From NCBI RefSeq assembly GCF_000226095.1, contig NC_016476.1:2542001-2606000 (forward strand): 64,000 nucleotides of DNA, given 5' to 3'. The notes beneath the pieces were generated by a model that did no database searches, was not told the DNA's origin, and saw only the letters and a list, made by a program, of their open reading frames with translations. A program made the position numbers and the translations under genes. Within the stretch, counting starts at the first letter, position 1, and each line of letters starts with the position of its first letter. This document shows positions 22,672-36,041 of the stretch, piece after piece. This stretch comes from Thermothelomyces thermophilus ATCC 42464. Its lineage: Eukaryota; Ascomycota; Sordariomycetes; Sordariales; Chaetomiaceae.

Positions 22672-23745
22672 ATGGCGACCAGATTCCAATTGGGGTGGTA
22701 TCGTAAGTAAACAAGTTTTGAGCTCCTATCCGTGGCTCTAGGGCGCGCGCGCGCGGCGGTTTACGGCTTCTGAATCCGCGGGAAGCATTCCTGACTGACC
22801 ATCCGTTCGACCACAGGCTGGGTACCATTCCTGGGCTATCACCACGTGTTGATGATCTTGATAGCGGTGGCGATAATATTGTTGTGTAGGTTTCCTCGTC
22901 CTGTAATACTGCTCTCGCTGCTTTGGTTACTGACGCTAGCCCTCACCCAGCTCTCCTGCTTGCCGGATGCTCTTCTTCATCACCCCTCATCCCCGATATC
23001 TTCCTCCTCTCGCTCTACTACATGCGCTACACGGCCACGCCCGATACGGCACAGGTCGACTACAACGTCCATAATGCCATCGCCGACATTGTGGGCGACG
23101 CTCGGCTCCAGGCGCGCGTGGGCTTCTTCGGCATCTGCGTGAGCCCCGACGGCGGGTCGTGGTTGTGCAGCAACAACGCGACGACTCTAGCGAACGAGGT
23201 GTCGCTCGATCAAGACCCGCTCAACCTCATCTGGCTGGCCAGCCAGTTCAAGGACATGATTGTCTTCCCCTACCTACTGTACGCATATCCCCCCCCTTTT
23301 TTTTCCCCCTTCTTCTCACCTTCCGCGGGAAGGAGCTGAGAAACTGACACCACCGTCTCTCCGCGGAAACAGCATCATCGCAATCATCTTTGCCTTCATC
23401 TGCCTGTTGCTCCTCGCTACCTTTCCCGGCTGGCACGAGGAGGAGGACAGCGAGGGGTCCGAGCGCGAGGTCAAGCCGTTCCCCTCGCGGCCCGTCAGCC
23501 AGGTCGCGCTGGCCATCATCTTCATCTCGTCCATCTTTGTCCTGGTATCGGTCCTCTGGCAGCACACGGCCTCGGTCGCCGCCAGTATCATCGCGCAGGA
23601 CCTGGCCAACGGAAGCGTGCGCTCGGGCGTCGGTACCTCGGCGATGGTCATGGGCTGGTTCAGCTTCACGCTGCTCATCATTGTGACCATCGGCCTGCTG
23701 GTCATGATATTGAGTATGCAGGTGCTGGAGCATATCATGGATTAA
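22672..23745 (+). CDS. fig1: Fig1-family membrane protein (low-affinity Ca2+ influx / cell fusion)
   Basis: Four exons, 22672..22702, 22817..22885, 22951..23278 and 23373..23745, encode 266 residues; all three introns close in frame. Fig1 proteins are four-pass plasma-membrane proteins, distantly claudin-like, needed for pheromone-induced low-affinity Ca2+ uptake and mating-cell fusion in yeast and for sexual development in filamentous fungi. Visible parts: MATRFQLGWYRWVPFLGYHH, TM1 (VLMILIAVAIILLSLLLAGC), an extracellular loop with the family motif GFFGICVSPDGGSWLC, TM2 (IIAIIFAFICLLLLATF), a charged cytosolic loop (WHEEEDSEGSEREVK), TM3 (ALAIIFISSIFVLVSVLW) and TM4 (FTLLIIVTIGLLVMIL). The 31-bp first exon and 69-bp second exon are short but needed to complete the N terminus and TM1. 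Confidence 0.9.
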
Positions 23746-24965
23746 TGATTGATTTTTTTAAATCCTTCCCGTCTTTTTGCGACGACGATGACGACAAACG
23801 ACGACGATGGCCACGAGACGCCATAGGATGAGACAGGGGATCTTGTTGAGGGCGCGTGCCATCTGTGCTGGCATGCAACGACTGGAACGAGTTATTGGGT
23901 TCGAGGGATGAAGAAGATGGGGGCTACGAGTCCATGGATGGTATGAACGGCTGTTTTGTGTTGTTTATGGTACATACGACGTGGCTGCTGGAGCCAACCG
24001 GTTGGCTAGCGACGACTCTGAACGACGGATGTTGCGCCCGCACAGGGGTTGTTAAGCAAATTGGGCATATTGCGGGGGAGGGGAGGGGGAACTTATTTTG
24101 GCGGCGGAGAGGTACGGCTAAGCTATGATATTGGTGGACAGACTTGTTTATATGGAGCATGTTCGATTGTTTCCCATTTTCTTTGTTTTTGGTGTTTTCT
24201 CACTTTCTCCATCCATGTGTGCGTATATATATACTGGGGAGACGGCACGAAGCAATGCATTGGAGGTCTCTGTCGTTGATGGTGTCGGTATATAGCGAGA
24301 AGCGAGCGATCATAAACAGGGATGGAGTTTGATCGATGGCCAGGTGTCTCTTGATTTTCTCCAACGTTGTAGTTAGGTGAAACATGTGAGCTTCGTGTGT
24401 ACCCTTTGCGCCTCGAGGACCACATGTAATGCCTCAAATGTGCTCAACAAGTGAACATCTATTGACAAAAAAGCCCCAAGAAAGCAAACTGATCAAATCG
24501 GGCATAATCAAACCGGAGACATTAGACTGAATAGGCCGACCATGCAGCAATATACCAGGAGCGGAAAAGAGGAGAAAGCCAAAAAAGAAAAAAAAAAAAA
24601 AAGGAAAGAACATGAAGGAAATAGAACAAGGTTTGTGGGAGCAAGAATGACAAAAACACTTCCTAATGGCTCAATATTTACTGCCTAATTAAAATAACCA
24701 AACCCCCATAAACGCCATTGCTCGCCATGCCCAGTTGCTATGATCAGCGGAAGACCGTCCTCTCATCCCATACCCCATGCCAAGATGCGTATATGTATAT
24801 AATTACAGGCTTGCTTGACGGGTCGAACCAACATCCAACATCCTTTCCCCAACTATTGGACAGAGGGACCTATTTCCTCGGCATAATATCCTTGCCAACC
24901 TTACCGATACCCTCCCATAAAAATTTGACTATTTTTTTTTTTTTTAAAAAAAGACGGCAACCACG
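23746..24965. other. intergenic region between convergent fig1 and GH47 gene
   Basis: No gene is recognised. The sequence is more AT-rich than its surroundings (especially 24120-24960) and carries poly(A)-like runs at about 24587-24603 and a T/A homopolymer block at about 24931-24953, which abuts the 3' end of the GH47 gene. Probably 3' UTRs and polyadenylation regions of both genes. Confidence 0.5.
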
Positions 24966-27796
24966 CTAAGTTGGGCGTTTGAAGGGATGCGCCTCGGTAT
25001 TCAAGACCCAGTTGTCCAACGAGATTACGTCGGGGGTCTCAAAGAGCAGGTAAAAGTACTTGAGCGTCTCGGCGAGCCAGAAGCTCTCCATGTTGTCCTC
25101 CATGTCTTTGGCGTTGCCGGGGTCCTTAGTGGTCACATCGCGGATGGCGCTGTGGCCGGCCTCTGTCCGGGTCGCGCCGATAACGGCCTCGAACATGCGC
25201 CACCCCTTTTCCTGCCAGGACGGGTCACCCGTGATGCGGTACATGTACCAGACGGACTCGATTGCCTCGGGCCTATGGTAGACAAGGCGTTAGTCAGTCA
25301 GTCAACTTTGGATGAAAGGGTGGTTGAGAAATGTCGCCGAGGTGGTTTTTTTGGGTTTTTTTTTTTGGGGGGGGGGGGGGGGGGAGAGGTGGTGAACACG
25401 GCTTACCTGAGGAGGTACCGCTTGTCGGTGAGGGTGACGAAGCCCGGAGGGATGCGCTCGTTCTCGATCCGCTGCGCAACGTATTCTTTATGGGTGACTG
25501 GCTTCATGGGTGCAGGAGGGAAAACAAGCTTGTCGCTTCTCATGGGTTGCTGGTTGTTGGAAATGCCTTGGTTGTCGGAACGGAAATTGAAACCGTCAGG
25601 AGATTTGTTCTTGTCGTTCTCCGTTGGTTCGGCAGGGAAATCCCCCGAATCACCATATTGTGCCGTCTCCGCAGCAGGCTTACTCTGCGACTCGACCTCA
25701 CGTGCCGGCTCCTCGGCCTGCTTCCGCAGAGCGTCCTCCTTCTTGAGTTTCTCCACTTGCTCCTTCCACTCGGCCAGCTGGGTGTAGTATTCCTCCATCT
25801 CGGCTTCGCGTTGCTCCGCCCTGGGATCCAGAGCCGTGTACCACGCCGCTTGATCGTAGTGACAGTCGTCCCTGCTCTTGCAGGGCAGGACGCGCGCATA
25901 CTCGGGCATGACACCAGCGGGCATCACCTCGTACGCCCACACGCAGCCGTCGGCGAGCTTCTTGGCAATCTCGACATCTTCGGGGCGGTCAAAGATCTTG
26001 CCACCCAGGCCAAACATGCCACCGAGGAAGCAGGTGAGGTGCGTGACCTCCCACTCGTACGTCAGCTTGTCCGCGGTGCCGTCGGAGGAGTAGGCCTTGG
26101 CGGAGAAGAGGATGTCTGGGTCGCCCTCGGCCATGGGACGGAAGAGCAGATACTCCTTGACGGCATCGACCGTCTTCTCGTGCATGGTGCGGTACTTGGG
26201 TTCGAGGCCACCCAGCATGAGATATTGCTTCGGAAAATACTCATACGTGGAGTCTTGGCTGCCGCCCATGCTGTACGAGCCCGTTCCCCAGCTGGTTCCC
26301 GTCAGGGGCTGAGCGGCGCAGTCCCAGTTTGGGGGCAGTTCCTTCGCGTTGAGCGAGGTTTGATCTCCGCCACGGGGACCATCTGTTCGCTTTTGGGGCC
26401 CACCATAAAACTCCGTGGTGATGCTGCCGATGCCCGTGCCCAGGGCGGAGCCCTCCGGACTCTGAGCTTCGTGGTGGCCCGCAAGTGCACGCTTCAGGTC
26501 ATCGGTGCCGTGCTGCACGGTTGCGGCGCCACCGGCCGGCGTCGCTGAGGAGGATGACGGCGGCGGAGCGGTCCTATTGCAGCCAGAAGCGTCCAGGCGC
26601 TCGGGGAAGATGCCCGGGATGGCCGTGCCGTTCTCGCGGTTTTGGAGGTCCTCAAAAGCGTCGGTGATGCGGGCGATTGCGTCGTAATACTTGTTTTGGC
26701 CGGTAAGCTGAGCTAGGCGGGTGAACTCCATACTCATGGAGCCGAGCTCGGCCACGCTCGCGCTGGTGGAAGCCCGTTTCGGTCTCTCGGCGTAGTCCGG
26801 CTTCCAGTTGTAAAAGAGGATGGGCAAGCGGTTGGGCGTGTCGAAGACTCCCATCAGGATCTCGGCAAGTTCGACCGCCTTGTCCAAGAGCACGCGGTAT
26901 CGGGGGTCGTTGCCCGTTACGTCGTACGCCCCAAGAAGACCGCCCAGATAGCGGATGATGGTCTCAAAGACGGGGATTTCCTCGCGGTAGGGCGTCGTGG
27001 TGAAGTCAATCCCCCTCACGGCGTCCACGGCTTCGTCAAACTCGTCCTTCAGGCCCATGATCCAGAGGGTATCGAGAGAGTCGACAAGGGTAGCGGCCCA
27101 GCCGCAAAAAGGGTCCCTGGACCTGTTGGAGACGGGCATGAGCTCGTCGTGGTTCCAGGCGTACTTCTTGTAGCCGGTCCAGGCGTGCAGGGCTTCGGCC
27201 CTGACCTTGGCCAGGCGCTGCTCGCGCTTCTCCTTGGCCGCGGGCGACTCTTGGGCAAACGAGACCTGCACCGACGGAATGGGCTTGGGATTTCCCGTGG
27301 GAAGCGGAATGAGCGACTCCTCGGGCACGGGAAACCACTCGTAAGGCTTCTGCCAGTGTACGACGGCGGAGGTAGGGGTTGCCGGGTCCAGGACCCCGAC
27401 GTCTTCGGCTTGCGCATCGTGATACCCGTCGTGGTGGGTGGGCGGCTTCCTCTCGGGCACGACGGCGGCAGGCTCGGTAGGAAGGCCGTAAGTGCCTTGC
27501 TCCTCGTCGGCCTCCTTCAGCTGCGGGATCCGGATGGGCTCCGGATCCGGCAATGGCGAAGCGCGCGGCGGAGGATCGTGCGGTGGGGGAACGTGAGGCG
27601 GGGGACCTTGGTGCGGGTTGGGTGCGGGCGGCGGTGGAGGCAGAGGCTCGGGTCTTGGATGGGTGTTGGGACTCGTCTTGCCGCGCCACGTCTCCCTCGG
27701 CTGGTCCCATTGCGAGTTCTTGGAGACGTGGTAGAGCAGCACAGTGATGACGAAGGCGCAGATGAGCACCACGCGGTGCCGTCTTGGGCGAAACAT
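24966..27796 (-). CDS. GH47 alpha-1,2-mannosidase, large type II membrane form
   Basis: Two exons, complement(join(24966..25272,25407..27796)), encode about 898 residues. The 134-bp intron (GTAAGC donor, CATAG acceptor) joins DKRYLLR to [18 protein letters not shown]47 enzymes trim alpha-1,2-mannose from N-glycans in the ER/Golgi with Ca2+. A short basic N terminus precedes one membrane anchor ([18 protein letters not shown]), so a type II Golgi or ER protein is likely. A Pro-rich stem follows, then the (alpha/alpha)7 domain from [10 protein letters not shown] and [20 protein letters not shown] to the C-terminal VLNTEAHPF, whose Thr coordinates the Ca2+ in characterised members. The chain is longer than the usual 500-650 residues because of the stem and a Glu/Lys-rich insert near residues 690-760 ([17 protein letters not shown]). 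The intron carries G18 and T11 homopolymers on the + strand. Confidence 0.92.
25346..25384 (+). repeat. T7-G3-T11-G18 homopolymer tract inside the GH47 intron
   Basis: The + strand reads seven T, three G, eleven T and eighteen G. In the transcribed orientation this is a C18-A11 tract lying about 25-60 nt after the 5' splice site of the only intron. Length may be assembly-dependent. Confidence 0.85.
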
Positions 27797-29570
27797 GACG
27801 GAGACGGGATCGACTAGCCCGCGAGAAGCCCCGATCGGGAAATCGGGAAATGCAGCGCTCGCGCAGGTCGGTACTTGAAAGTGGGAATCTTCCTAGCTGG
27901 GTTTCGGAAGTCGCATGGCGGCGTGCTGCTCACAAAACACGACTTGGAGGAGACGATGGGGTCTGCGCGCAGACCTTCCACTGGGAGAGACGAGAGAGAG
28001 GGAGAGAGAGAGGGAGAGAGAGAGAGAGAGAAGAAGAGGAAGGGAAGGAACGCATGCAAGTTGGGGTATGTATGGAGGTACTCTACATAAGGTAGGTACG
28101 GTACATACAAGAGAAGAAGCCGCACTAGCCAAGACTCCCCGAGGAGGGGCGGAAAGCAATGGCAAAGGGTGAATGAAAAGGAGCGGACCAGGCCCTCCCG
28201 GGATGCGGTGCACTACTGTGTAAGGAGTGACAGTGGCTATCTGAGACATAACAGTACTCCATACTTGGTTGAGGGAGCGCCATGAACGCTGGATCGCGCC
28301 AAGACGGCGTTCTTGTCCCACATTCCAACGTTGGTCATTGGTTTTTCTGGTCTAGAGTCTTGGCATGTGCAGGGGGGGCGAGCGGAGCCGGGGTTCACGC
28401 CCAACAAGGTTGGTCCAAGTGGAGTAATGGCAGGGCTTAAGTTCCACCCAAAGCTCCGGTTAGCTTACTAAATACGGATTACATAGGCACAGTAAGTGTA
28501 GGAGCTCCTGGCGAGAATTTGATGGTTACATATGATCTCTTCCCCTTACTAAACTACTCCTACACTACACTACACTACAAGTAGGAGCTGTCCTCTTGAG
28601 CTGTTGCTGGAATCCGTTGGCTGTCTCGTCATGTCGAATGTAATCCGTGCACTCTTCTCCCACACTTCGTCGACTTGTGTGCGAGCGATGCAACTGCCGG
28701 TTGCATTGGCCAGATTGGAGAGTGCGGGGGCCGTCATCATCTGGAAAAAAAGAACATGCCTTTTATTTAGCCTACCTACTGTCACGGTAGTACTCGGAGC
28801 TCCAGCCGCCACAAGCGGACAGATAGGTCCGGGTAACTAACTATCGCAGCTACGGATAGTGTAGCTCGCAACTTGTGGGGTAGAGTTGTGCGAAGGATAA
28901 CATGCGTGATGATAGTGCAGTATAACTACACTAGTGTAGCGTACGCTGCATGTGCATACAAAGCGCAAACAAATTACTACGTTACCTTACAAATTCCTCA
29001 TCCCGATCGAGAGAATCTCGTCTCTTAAGCGACTTGTCGTCGTCCATTGCTCGCAACGAAACTGCGCCTCCCGCTTCTTTCGAGTGAAACTGCTTGGTAT
29101 TAAGAAGGGAAAGGGGTTTGATATTCCCGAACCACGAATAGCGTGGGTGGAACCTGGAACCCATGATCTGACGCAAGGACAACCCTTGAAATAGCAGACG
29201 CAGGGACTTGCGGACCCAGCCGGCCACCCCGTTTCGGGAGGATTCCAGTTAAAGTGGGCTTAACGTGCCGAGCGCCGGACAGACCGTCCTCCAATACGAG
29301 AAACACCAGTGCTGTGCTGTGTGCTTAGGTAGGTATTGCTGGCGACAGCTACCACACTCAACACTACTACTGCATGCATGAAATTCAAAATCATTTCCAT
29401 CGAAACTGCCTGTACCCGACAACATAACAACAACCTTTGCGTCCCATGGCATGGCCTCCGTGGCAACCATAACCACCACGCTACCATGCCCTTCCAGCGG
29501 ACACCAGTTCCGCTGTTCCTCTTCGTCCAAATCATCCACACAAAACAGTAGCACAGCCTCCTCCATGCCG
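27797..29570. other. intergenic region (GH47 promoter; bck1 3' flank)
   Basis: No gene is recognised in 1.77 kb. A (GA)n-rich purine tract at about 27988-28046 is a CT-rich leader for the GH47 gene on its own strand. A run of CTACACTACACTACAC (about 28560-28577) and several TACGGAT/GTAC-like short motifs occur around 28440-28940. Confidence 0.5.
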
Positions 29571-32500
29571 CTACAAGGCATGCCTGATCTTGGCGTAGAG
29601 CTCCGTATCGTAGAAACTGTAGTTGGGATCGTGCTCGCAGAACGGATGCTGTGAGAGAAGCACGTCGGCAGTCGGGCGGTCCGTAGGATCCCTATGGGAA
29701 GATCCGGTGTTAGCCTTTCTAATGGGGACAACGAAAGAAGACGAGGAGAAAAAAAAAAAAAAAAAGAGGAAAGGATAAAGAGAACAACGTACACGGTAAA
29801 GCAGTCCAGCATGAAGGCGATCGCAATCGGACTGATCTCCTCGCGAATGTCGTCCGGAATCGGCGGCGTCTCTCCGTTGGCAATCTTGTAGATAGCACCG
29901 ACCGCCTCGTCCTTGCTCCACGGCCGGCGCCCGGCAAACATCTCGAGCACCACGCACCCGGTTGACCAGATGTCCACCTTGGCGCTGTACCCTTCCCCCT
30001 GCGACCGCACCACCTCGGGCGCCATCCAGAACACCGACCCCTGCATCGAGTTCGTCTTGTCATTGCCGTAGATGTTGTCCGTCTTCTTGCTGATGCCAAA
30101 GTCGCTGATCTTGCACGTGCCGTCCAGGTCCAGCAGGATATTATCCGCCTTCAGGTCGCGGTGCAGGATGCCCTCTCTGTGCAGGTACGCCAGCCCGGAC
30201 AGGGTCTGCCGCGTCAGCGAGGCGACCACGGGTTCCTCGAACTTGCCGTGCTTCCGCAGGCACGAGCCAATCGAGCCGCCCGATATGTACTCGAGGAAGA
30301 TGGAAATGCTGCGCTCCTTGCGCTCGCAGCCGAGGTACTGCACAATGTTGACGTGGTCGAGGTGCTGCATCGTATCGATCTCGCGGTTCAGCGCCGCCAC
30401 CAGCTCCTGCATCTTCTTCTGGTCACCCTGCGCCGCCTTCGGGTTCACTTCGACCTCCTTGACCGCCAGGAACTCGCCTGTCGTGGCGTTCATGCCCAGG
30501 TAGACCCGCCCGAACGTGCCCTTGCCGATGAGCTGGCCCTTGAACCAGCGGAACGTCGTCTGCCGCTTGGGAATGTTGTCACGGTTGCCCTGCTGCGTCG
30601 GTAAGTTGTCTTGCGGGATCGTGCTCTGACTCAGGGCCATGTTGAGCGACCCGCGCTCGGGCTGGATCTGCACGATATTGGCGTTGAACATCTTGGTGCT
30701 CTTGCGCCGCATCAGGTTGGTGTTCCTATCACCAGGCCCCGTCCCGGCCCGGGAGTTCAGCGGTCCCGAAGCCTGCGTGTACCGCTTGCTTGCCTCGTGC
30801 GCACCGCGAGCAACTTCCCTGATCGACTTCATGCGTCCTAGCCCACCAGAACGGCGCACGCTCCGACCCGCCAGCGTCTGCATCGACGTGGGTCGTGAGT
30901 CGAGCGCCTTGAGGGTTGACTCATCGGACCCAAGCGTATCGCTCTCGTTGTAGGTGGAACCAGCTCGGCCGGCCCCGGAGGCCAGGCCAGCGGGCAGCGG
31001 AGGGATAGGCGGAACAGAAGAGGACGCTCCCGCGTTTTGCTGCTCGCTCTCGTCTGCCTCGTCGATGGGTGAAGGCCCCTCCCCGTCCTCGAGAACTGGC
31101 TGGTCAACGTCAACATTGGGGAAGAAGTCCTCGAGATTGTTGATAAGTGCATCGGTAGGCGGGCGGTTGGCCCAAACGTCCTTCTCGATGAACGACTTGC
31201 GCCTGCTCAGCTTCACTTCGGGGTCATCAATCTGCGACGACCGGCCGTTTGCTCCGTCTTCTTCACCGTCGGCCGGCGTTTTGCTGTCGCCACTGGACTG
31301 CGGGGACTGGAAGGCGACCGATACGGCCTTCCGAGAGCGTTTCGTGTTCACCCGCAGACTTGGCCGTTTACCGCTGCCGTCGGACTCGCCGCCTTCCGCG
31401 GATGCTCCCGTCTTCCGGGACGTAGCGTTATTGCGTGCCGAGAGGGGAACAGCAAACAAACCGTCGTCGGAGTCATCTCCGGAGTCGTCGCCGGCCGCGT
31501 TCCGGTTTTCGTTGCTGTTCTCGTGGAGGGTCGAGGCTTGCGAGAACCTGACGTCGTTGCCTTGGAAGTCCGTGTCGGGCCCGTGCGACTTGCGCTTCTC
31601 GCTGGTTGTGGTCGCGAGGGCATGGCTTGGCTCGCGAGAGCTTGGGCTGACATCTCCTGGCGATGGAACACGTGCTGATCGATGAATCTTAGCATCACCT
31701 GTCCCTCCGCGGAATTGGTCAGGGCCTGGAACCGCTCCGGCGAAACCCCGGTTGTCAGGACCGGGGTACGGCGAGTAGTCCGGAACCAGGAACGGCACAT
31801 TCTTAGCACTCCAGGTGGTAGAGCCCGGTGACCCCGGAACGGGTCCGGTCTTGGGACTACTCTTGCCTGAGCCGGAGCGTGTCCGCTGGCCGAGATTAAT
31901 GGTTGACAGAGCTCACTCACCTTGAGCATTGGCTTCGGTGTTTGTCACCGGCATCGACGACACCCGGTGTGGCGACAACCCTCTGTGACCGCTCGGGGTG
32001 GGGCGTCCGATACCAGCCATCCGCTCCCCCATGCCTACCAGCAGACCGTGAATACCGTCCTCTGGATTTGGCATGCCTGGTCGTTTCCTCTGCTTCTCGA
32101 ATGCGACCTCCTCGCGCAAGTCGGACGACGCGCGTTTCGGACGGCCGCCGCTCGTATTACTATCTTGCGACAAGCGTGTGCCGTGGTTCTTCCTCCGCGA
32201 TTCTGCCCGGAGAAGCGTAGCCGACGGGTTCTCCGGGGGCGCCGGGGCCTTGCGCTGCGGGAACAAGGTGTCCACCTTCCGATCCTCGTACGGCGATACT
32301 CTGGGGACGTCAAAGTTCACGGTCCTGCCTACAATGCCGTAGGGCGTTTCCGCAGACGGGCTGCTCTCCTTGGCGTCAATCATTTGCCTACGCTTCGCGA
32401 GATACTCCTCCTGCTTCCGGAGCTGTTCCGCCCTGTATTGGATGGCCTCGGCTGTCAACATCTTGTCGTCTCGCTCCCTGCCTTCGAGCGGTTCTTGTTT

Positions 32501-34651
32501 CGAGGTGGCCGCGGAGGAACCGGACCGCTGTCGCCCGTCCTTTGCATTGACATCCCCTTCCTCCACAGCGACAGGCCCATTCCCAAACGATGTTGTCGCA
32601 GGACTCCCATTCTGGAACATGCTCGGGCGGACAAAGAATTTCAACGACCCGACCGAATCCCCAACATGGGTTTTGGTGCTTAGTAGCTTCGCATCATCAA
32701 GTGGTTCTTCGTCATGCTCGAATCTTCCCAGCTCTGTCAGATAGATTTGAGCACCGTCGCTGCTCGGAAGGCCCAGGTTGATACAAATAAGTTGTCGCAA
32801 CTCGGAGGGCGTCCCAACATCAGTGACGTCTACCATACGGTAATTCCAGCAATCGGCAGTTGCAAGTATGAGGACGCGCCCGCTGCCAGCCCGCTTTGAG
32901 GCCGGTCGTTCCTGCGAGTTCTCGCCCGCGTTACTATGGCGGCAGTATTTGCAGACACTCGGGCTGGTTGGCGAGTCATGGTCGTCAGGCTTCTTCAGGC
33001 CCTTAAATATCGACGAAAAGAACGAGCTGCCTTTGGCGCTGCCCGGAGGATCTGTCCCTGCGCTTCGGTCACCGGTATCCTGCGGCGAGTGTCTGTTGCC
33101 ATCTTGGCCGGACCGCTGACCGTGTTCGTCGGACCCGCGGGGCGCGTTCACCAGGTCACCAAGGCTAACCCCGTTCTTGAGCAACGCTGCCGCATCGGGC
33201 GGGACCCCAGAACCGTAGATTGCGGCGTTTGAGGATATCGAGTCAGTGCTGTTGCGCGAACGGTGGCCGAAGCTGCTTCTATGGGGGGAGGCGGAGACGT
33301 TCCCTGCGGTGGAAGAAGGAGGGAGCAGGCCGGACTGAGGAACGGGGCTGCCACCGGGGCTGTCCCTTCCCAGCAGGTTAGACTCGCGGAGGGAGCCGAC
33401 CTCGCCGGACTCGCTCGGGTTCGGACTATGACGGCGGGCAATCGCGGTATCGATGTTCTTCATGAGGCTCCTGTGGTTCGATGAGTCCGAGCTCATGGTG
33501 TTGTTGGACGTAGGCATGGTTGCTGACCGCGACTGCGAGAATCTCCTACCGCTGAAGCCGGGACCTGGGGCCTTGATCGGAGTGTTTGGGGACTCGGCCG
33601 ACTCGTTCGCGGTACTAGGCACGCCCACGGCACTAGAGGACGCTTTGCGAGCGTGGCTGGCCATCACCATTGACGGATCTGGCGGACGACCCGTGACGAC
33701 GCTCCGGATCAGCCGCCGCATTCTCTTACCCTCTTCTCTCTCCCTAGGCTGGTCCCATACGCCCCCATTCTTCGGGCACACCCTGGCCAGCATCGGGTAC
33801 ACTTGCTGGTGCATCATGCCAAAGTTTCCGCGACCGCCATGGCTACTCCCGAGCTCCAGAAACTTCGCGCCGTGGATATCGAGGAGCTCGAAGGTCTCCT
33901 GCCAGTCTTTGGAGAAATTGTTTGCCCGTAGCCATGCCAGGACTCTTTCCAGCGGCCACTGAGCTGCGAGCTCGGCCGGAACTGACGATGTCCCGCCGCT
34001 GGTATTGGGCCGCGCTTTCGCACCCATGGCCGCAGCATACAGCCCGTCACGGCCCGACGTCTCCTCCAACGGTGTCGCAGCGGCCGAGTCCATCCCGGTC
34101 TGGCCCGAGTGGGTGCCGTCGTCGGGGATCCACAGCCCCGGAATGCCCACGCCCTCCCCGTAGGTATCTTTTGTCGGAATGTATGTCGCACTCATCTGCT
34201 CGCTCGGAGGCGGTGGGGGAGGCACCGTAAGATTGGTCTGGCCAGACGACATCGTCGTGGAATTGGCGGCAGCGATGGCCTGCGCATGCGTTTGCGCGTG
34301 AGACATTGGGTTATAGGCCTGCAGCCCGGTGTTGCCGACGACCGGCGGGGGAGGGGGGACGTTGAAGGCCGTCCGCCCGTCGTAGGCGCGACCCCACTGC
34401 CCGTGCCATGGCGCGTTGCCCAAGGCGCTGGGCGGTCCGATGGCGCTCGACGGAAATGTAGTATTTGGCGGTGGCCCCGGGGGCGGTGGGAGTAACACAT
34501 TGCCGCCGGTCGTGGGGGCACTTGGGTACCGAGGGGGCGGAGGGGGGATGGCCATCATGTTGCTGATTCCGACGGGCGGCGGCGGCGACATGGGCGGAGG
34601 CGGAGGGGGCACCTGGAAGGGACGGGTGTCCCGTTGGCCATTTTGATACAT
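29571..34651 (-). CDS. bck1: cell-wall-integrity MAP kinase kinase kinase (Bck1/Mik-1 type)
   Basis: Three exons, complement(join(29571..29691,29793..31866,31921..34651)), encode 1,641 residues; the 54-bp and 101-bp introns keep frame. Bck1 acts below protein kinase C and above Mkk1 and the Slt2/Mpk1 kinase in cell-wall stress. Parts in order: poly-Pro N terminus (VPPPPPPMSPPPP), a SAM-like segment (WPLERVLAWLRANNFSKDWQ), a long Ser-rich linker, a Ras-association/ubiquitin-like block (RVLILATADCWNYRMVDVTD), another disordered region and a C-terminal kinase domain at about residues 1347-1620. Kinase motifs are intact: GKGTFGRVYLG, Lys in FLAVKEVEV, HRDLKADN, DFG, and WMAPEVV. The last exon supplies subdomain XI (VDPTDRPTADVLLSQHPF). 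The first intron joins NAQ to GKSSPKTGP, and downstream SAKNVPFLVPDYSP is typical of Bck1 proteins. Confidence 0.95.
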
Positions 34652-36041
34652 GGCTAGCAGCCACGCTCACGAAGCAAAGGGCAGGAGGGGCGAGAGCGAG
34701 TTATCGGTGCTGTCGCAGGGTCGAAAGCGGTGCGCGGTCGGGGGGATCTGCAAGGGCCGAGCGCGCGGGGGAAGCCCGAGTCGGTATCGACGAAAGTCGG
34801 TGCAGACACAGGCGAGGGAATTAGGATAGCTGATGATCGAGACTAATTCACTGATCCGTGCAAACACGGAGGAGACGGGAATGATGGCCGCCGTGACTTG
34901 TTCTCGACGGCCCCGGGGCGCACGGCTGGTATCGGACCACCTTTGGAGCGGCACAGGTTAACCCAGCTTAGGCGTCCCTGCCCAAGTAGGTAACTAGTTT
35001 AACGTAAGACTCTCCGGTGCGGTACCCCGGAGATGCGGGCGCCAAAGCTGTGAAGGGCGTTGGGTAACAGACACAATGAAACGAACGAAGTCTACCGTCC
35101 AGACTTCATTTCGAGGGAAATATGGGATGGCGGCATGACAGCTGTGAGAGCGGGAGCGGGAGGTGGGCGTGGTCAGGTTGGTGCAAGCCGCCGCCTGCTG
35201 CTCCTCTTTTTTGCTCGGGTGCTCTTTGTCGTCTGCGCGTTCCTCGTTTCGGGCCCAGCCCAGGGTCTGGCGGCGGCAGTGGTTCGGTTTTGTGATACAG
35301 CTGCCTGCACCCTGCAGCTTCCTGCTTTGAATCCTAGAGGACTCGGCCAATCAACTGGGCGCATGCCTTTAGCTCTCGCCCACCCATGGCTCATTAGTGG
35401 TGGGGCTGCAGTGCCATTGTAGCAAATCACCCCAAATCCACACTCTCTGCGTCAAGACCAGACATGACGGCGCCGCCATCTTAAAGTCCAAGGGGCATCA
35501 ATGCTCTGCCTCGGGTGTCAGATACCCCTCGAAGTCAATACAAGTACGCTTTCTAAGGAGTCAAATCCCCACTCGAGGTCGCCGCGGTTTCTTTACCAAT
35601 AGGTATATTTGAGATCTGCACCACCCAACGTGAAAGCCGGATTCCGACTCTGTTGTTCCTGCAGCCCATTGCGATATATATTCCCGCGGAGTGTGTGGCA
35701 CATGCGACGGTAGTTTCGCCTCGTGCAGGTTGCCAGGCCGACGTATCGGTGCTCCTCAAATGCAAGGATTGTTTCTCCTAGATCCTCTTGATGAATTGCG
35801 GTCGATCTGAGGGGCGGAATCCTTGGATCCATCGCTTCTCAATACCAGCTACGAAATTACGGAGTACCTGAGCCTCGGACATGCCCCAATTCCCCCCACA
35901 TAGCCCTACTGATGATAATGCTGTGTGAACTACGACCTGAAGCCGTAAGAAGAAAAAAGAAAAGGAAAGGAAAGAAAACAAAAACAAACCACCAGACGCA
36001 TCGCTTTCTGCGCTACCCGCAGTCCCGTAGCGCTAAGGACC
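34652..36041. other. intergenic region (bck1 promoter; GH5 3' flank)
   Basis: No gene is recognised. One TACGGAGTAC copy of the dispersed motif is at 35858-35867. An A/G-rich stretch at about 35948-35986 probably belongs to the 3' region of the GH5 gene. Confidence 0.5.
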
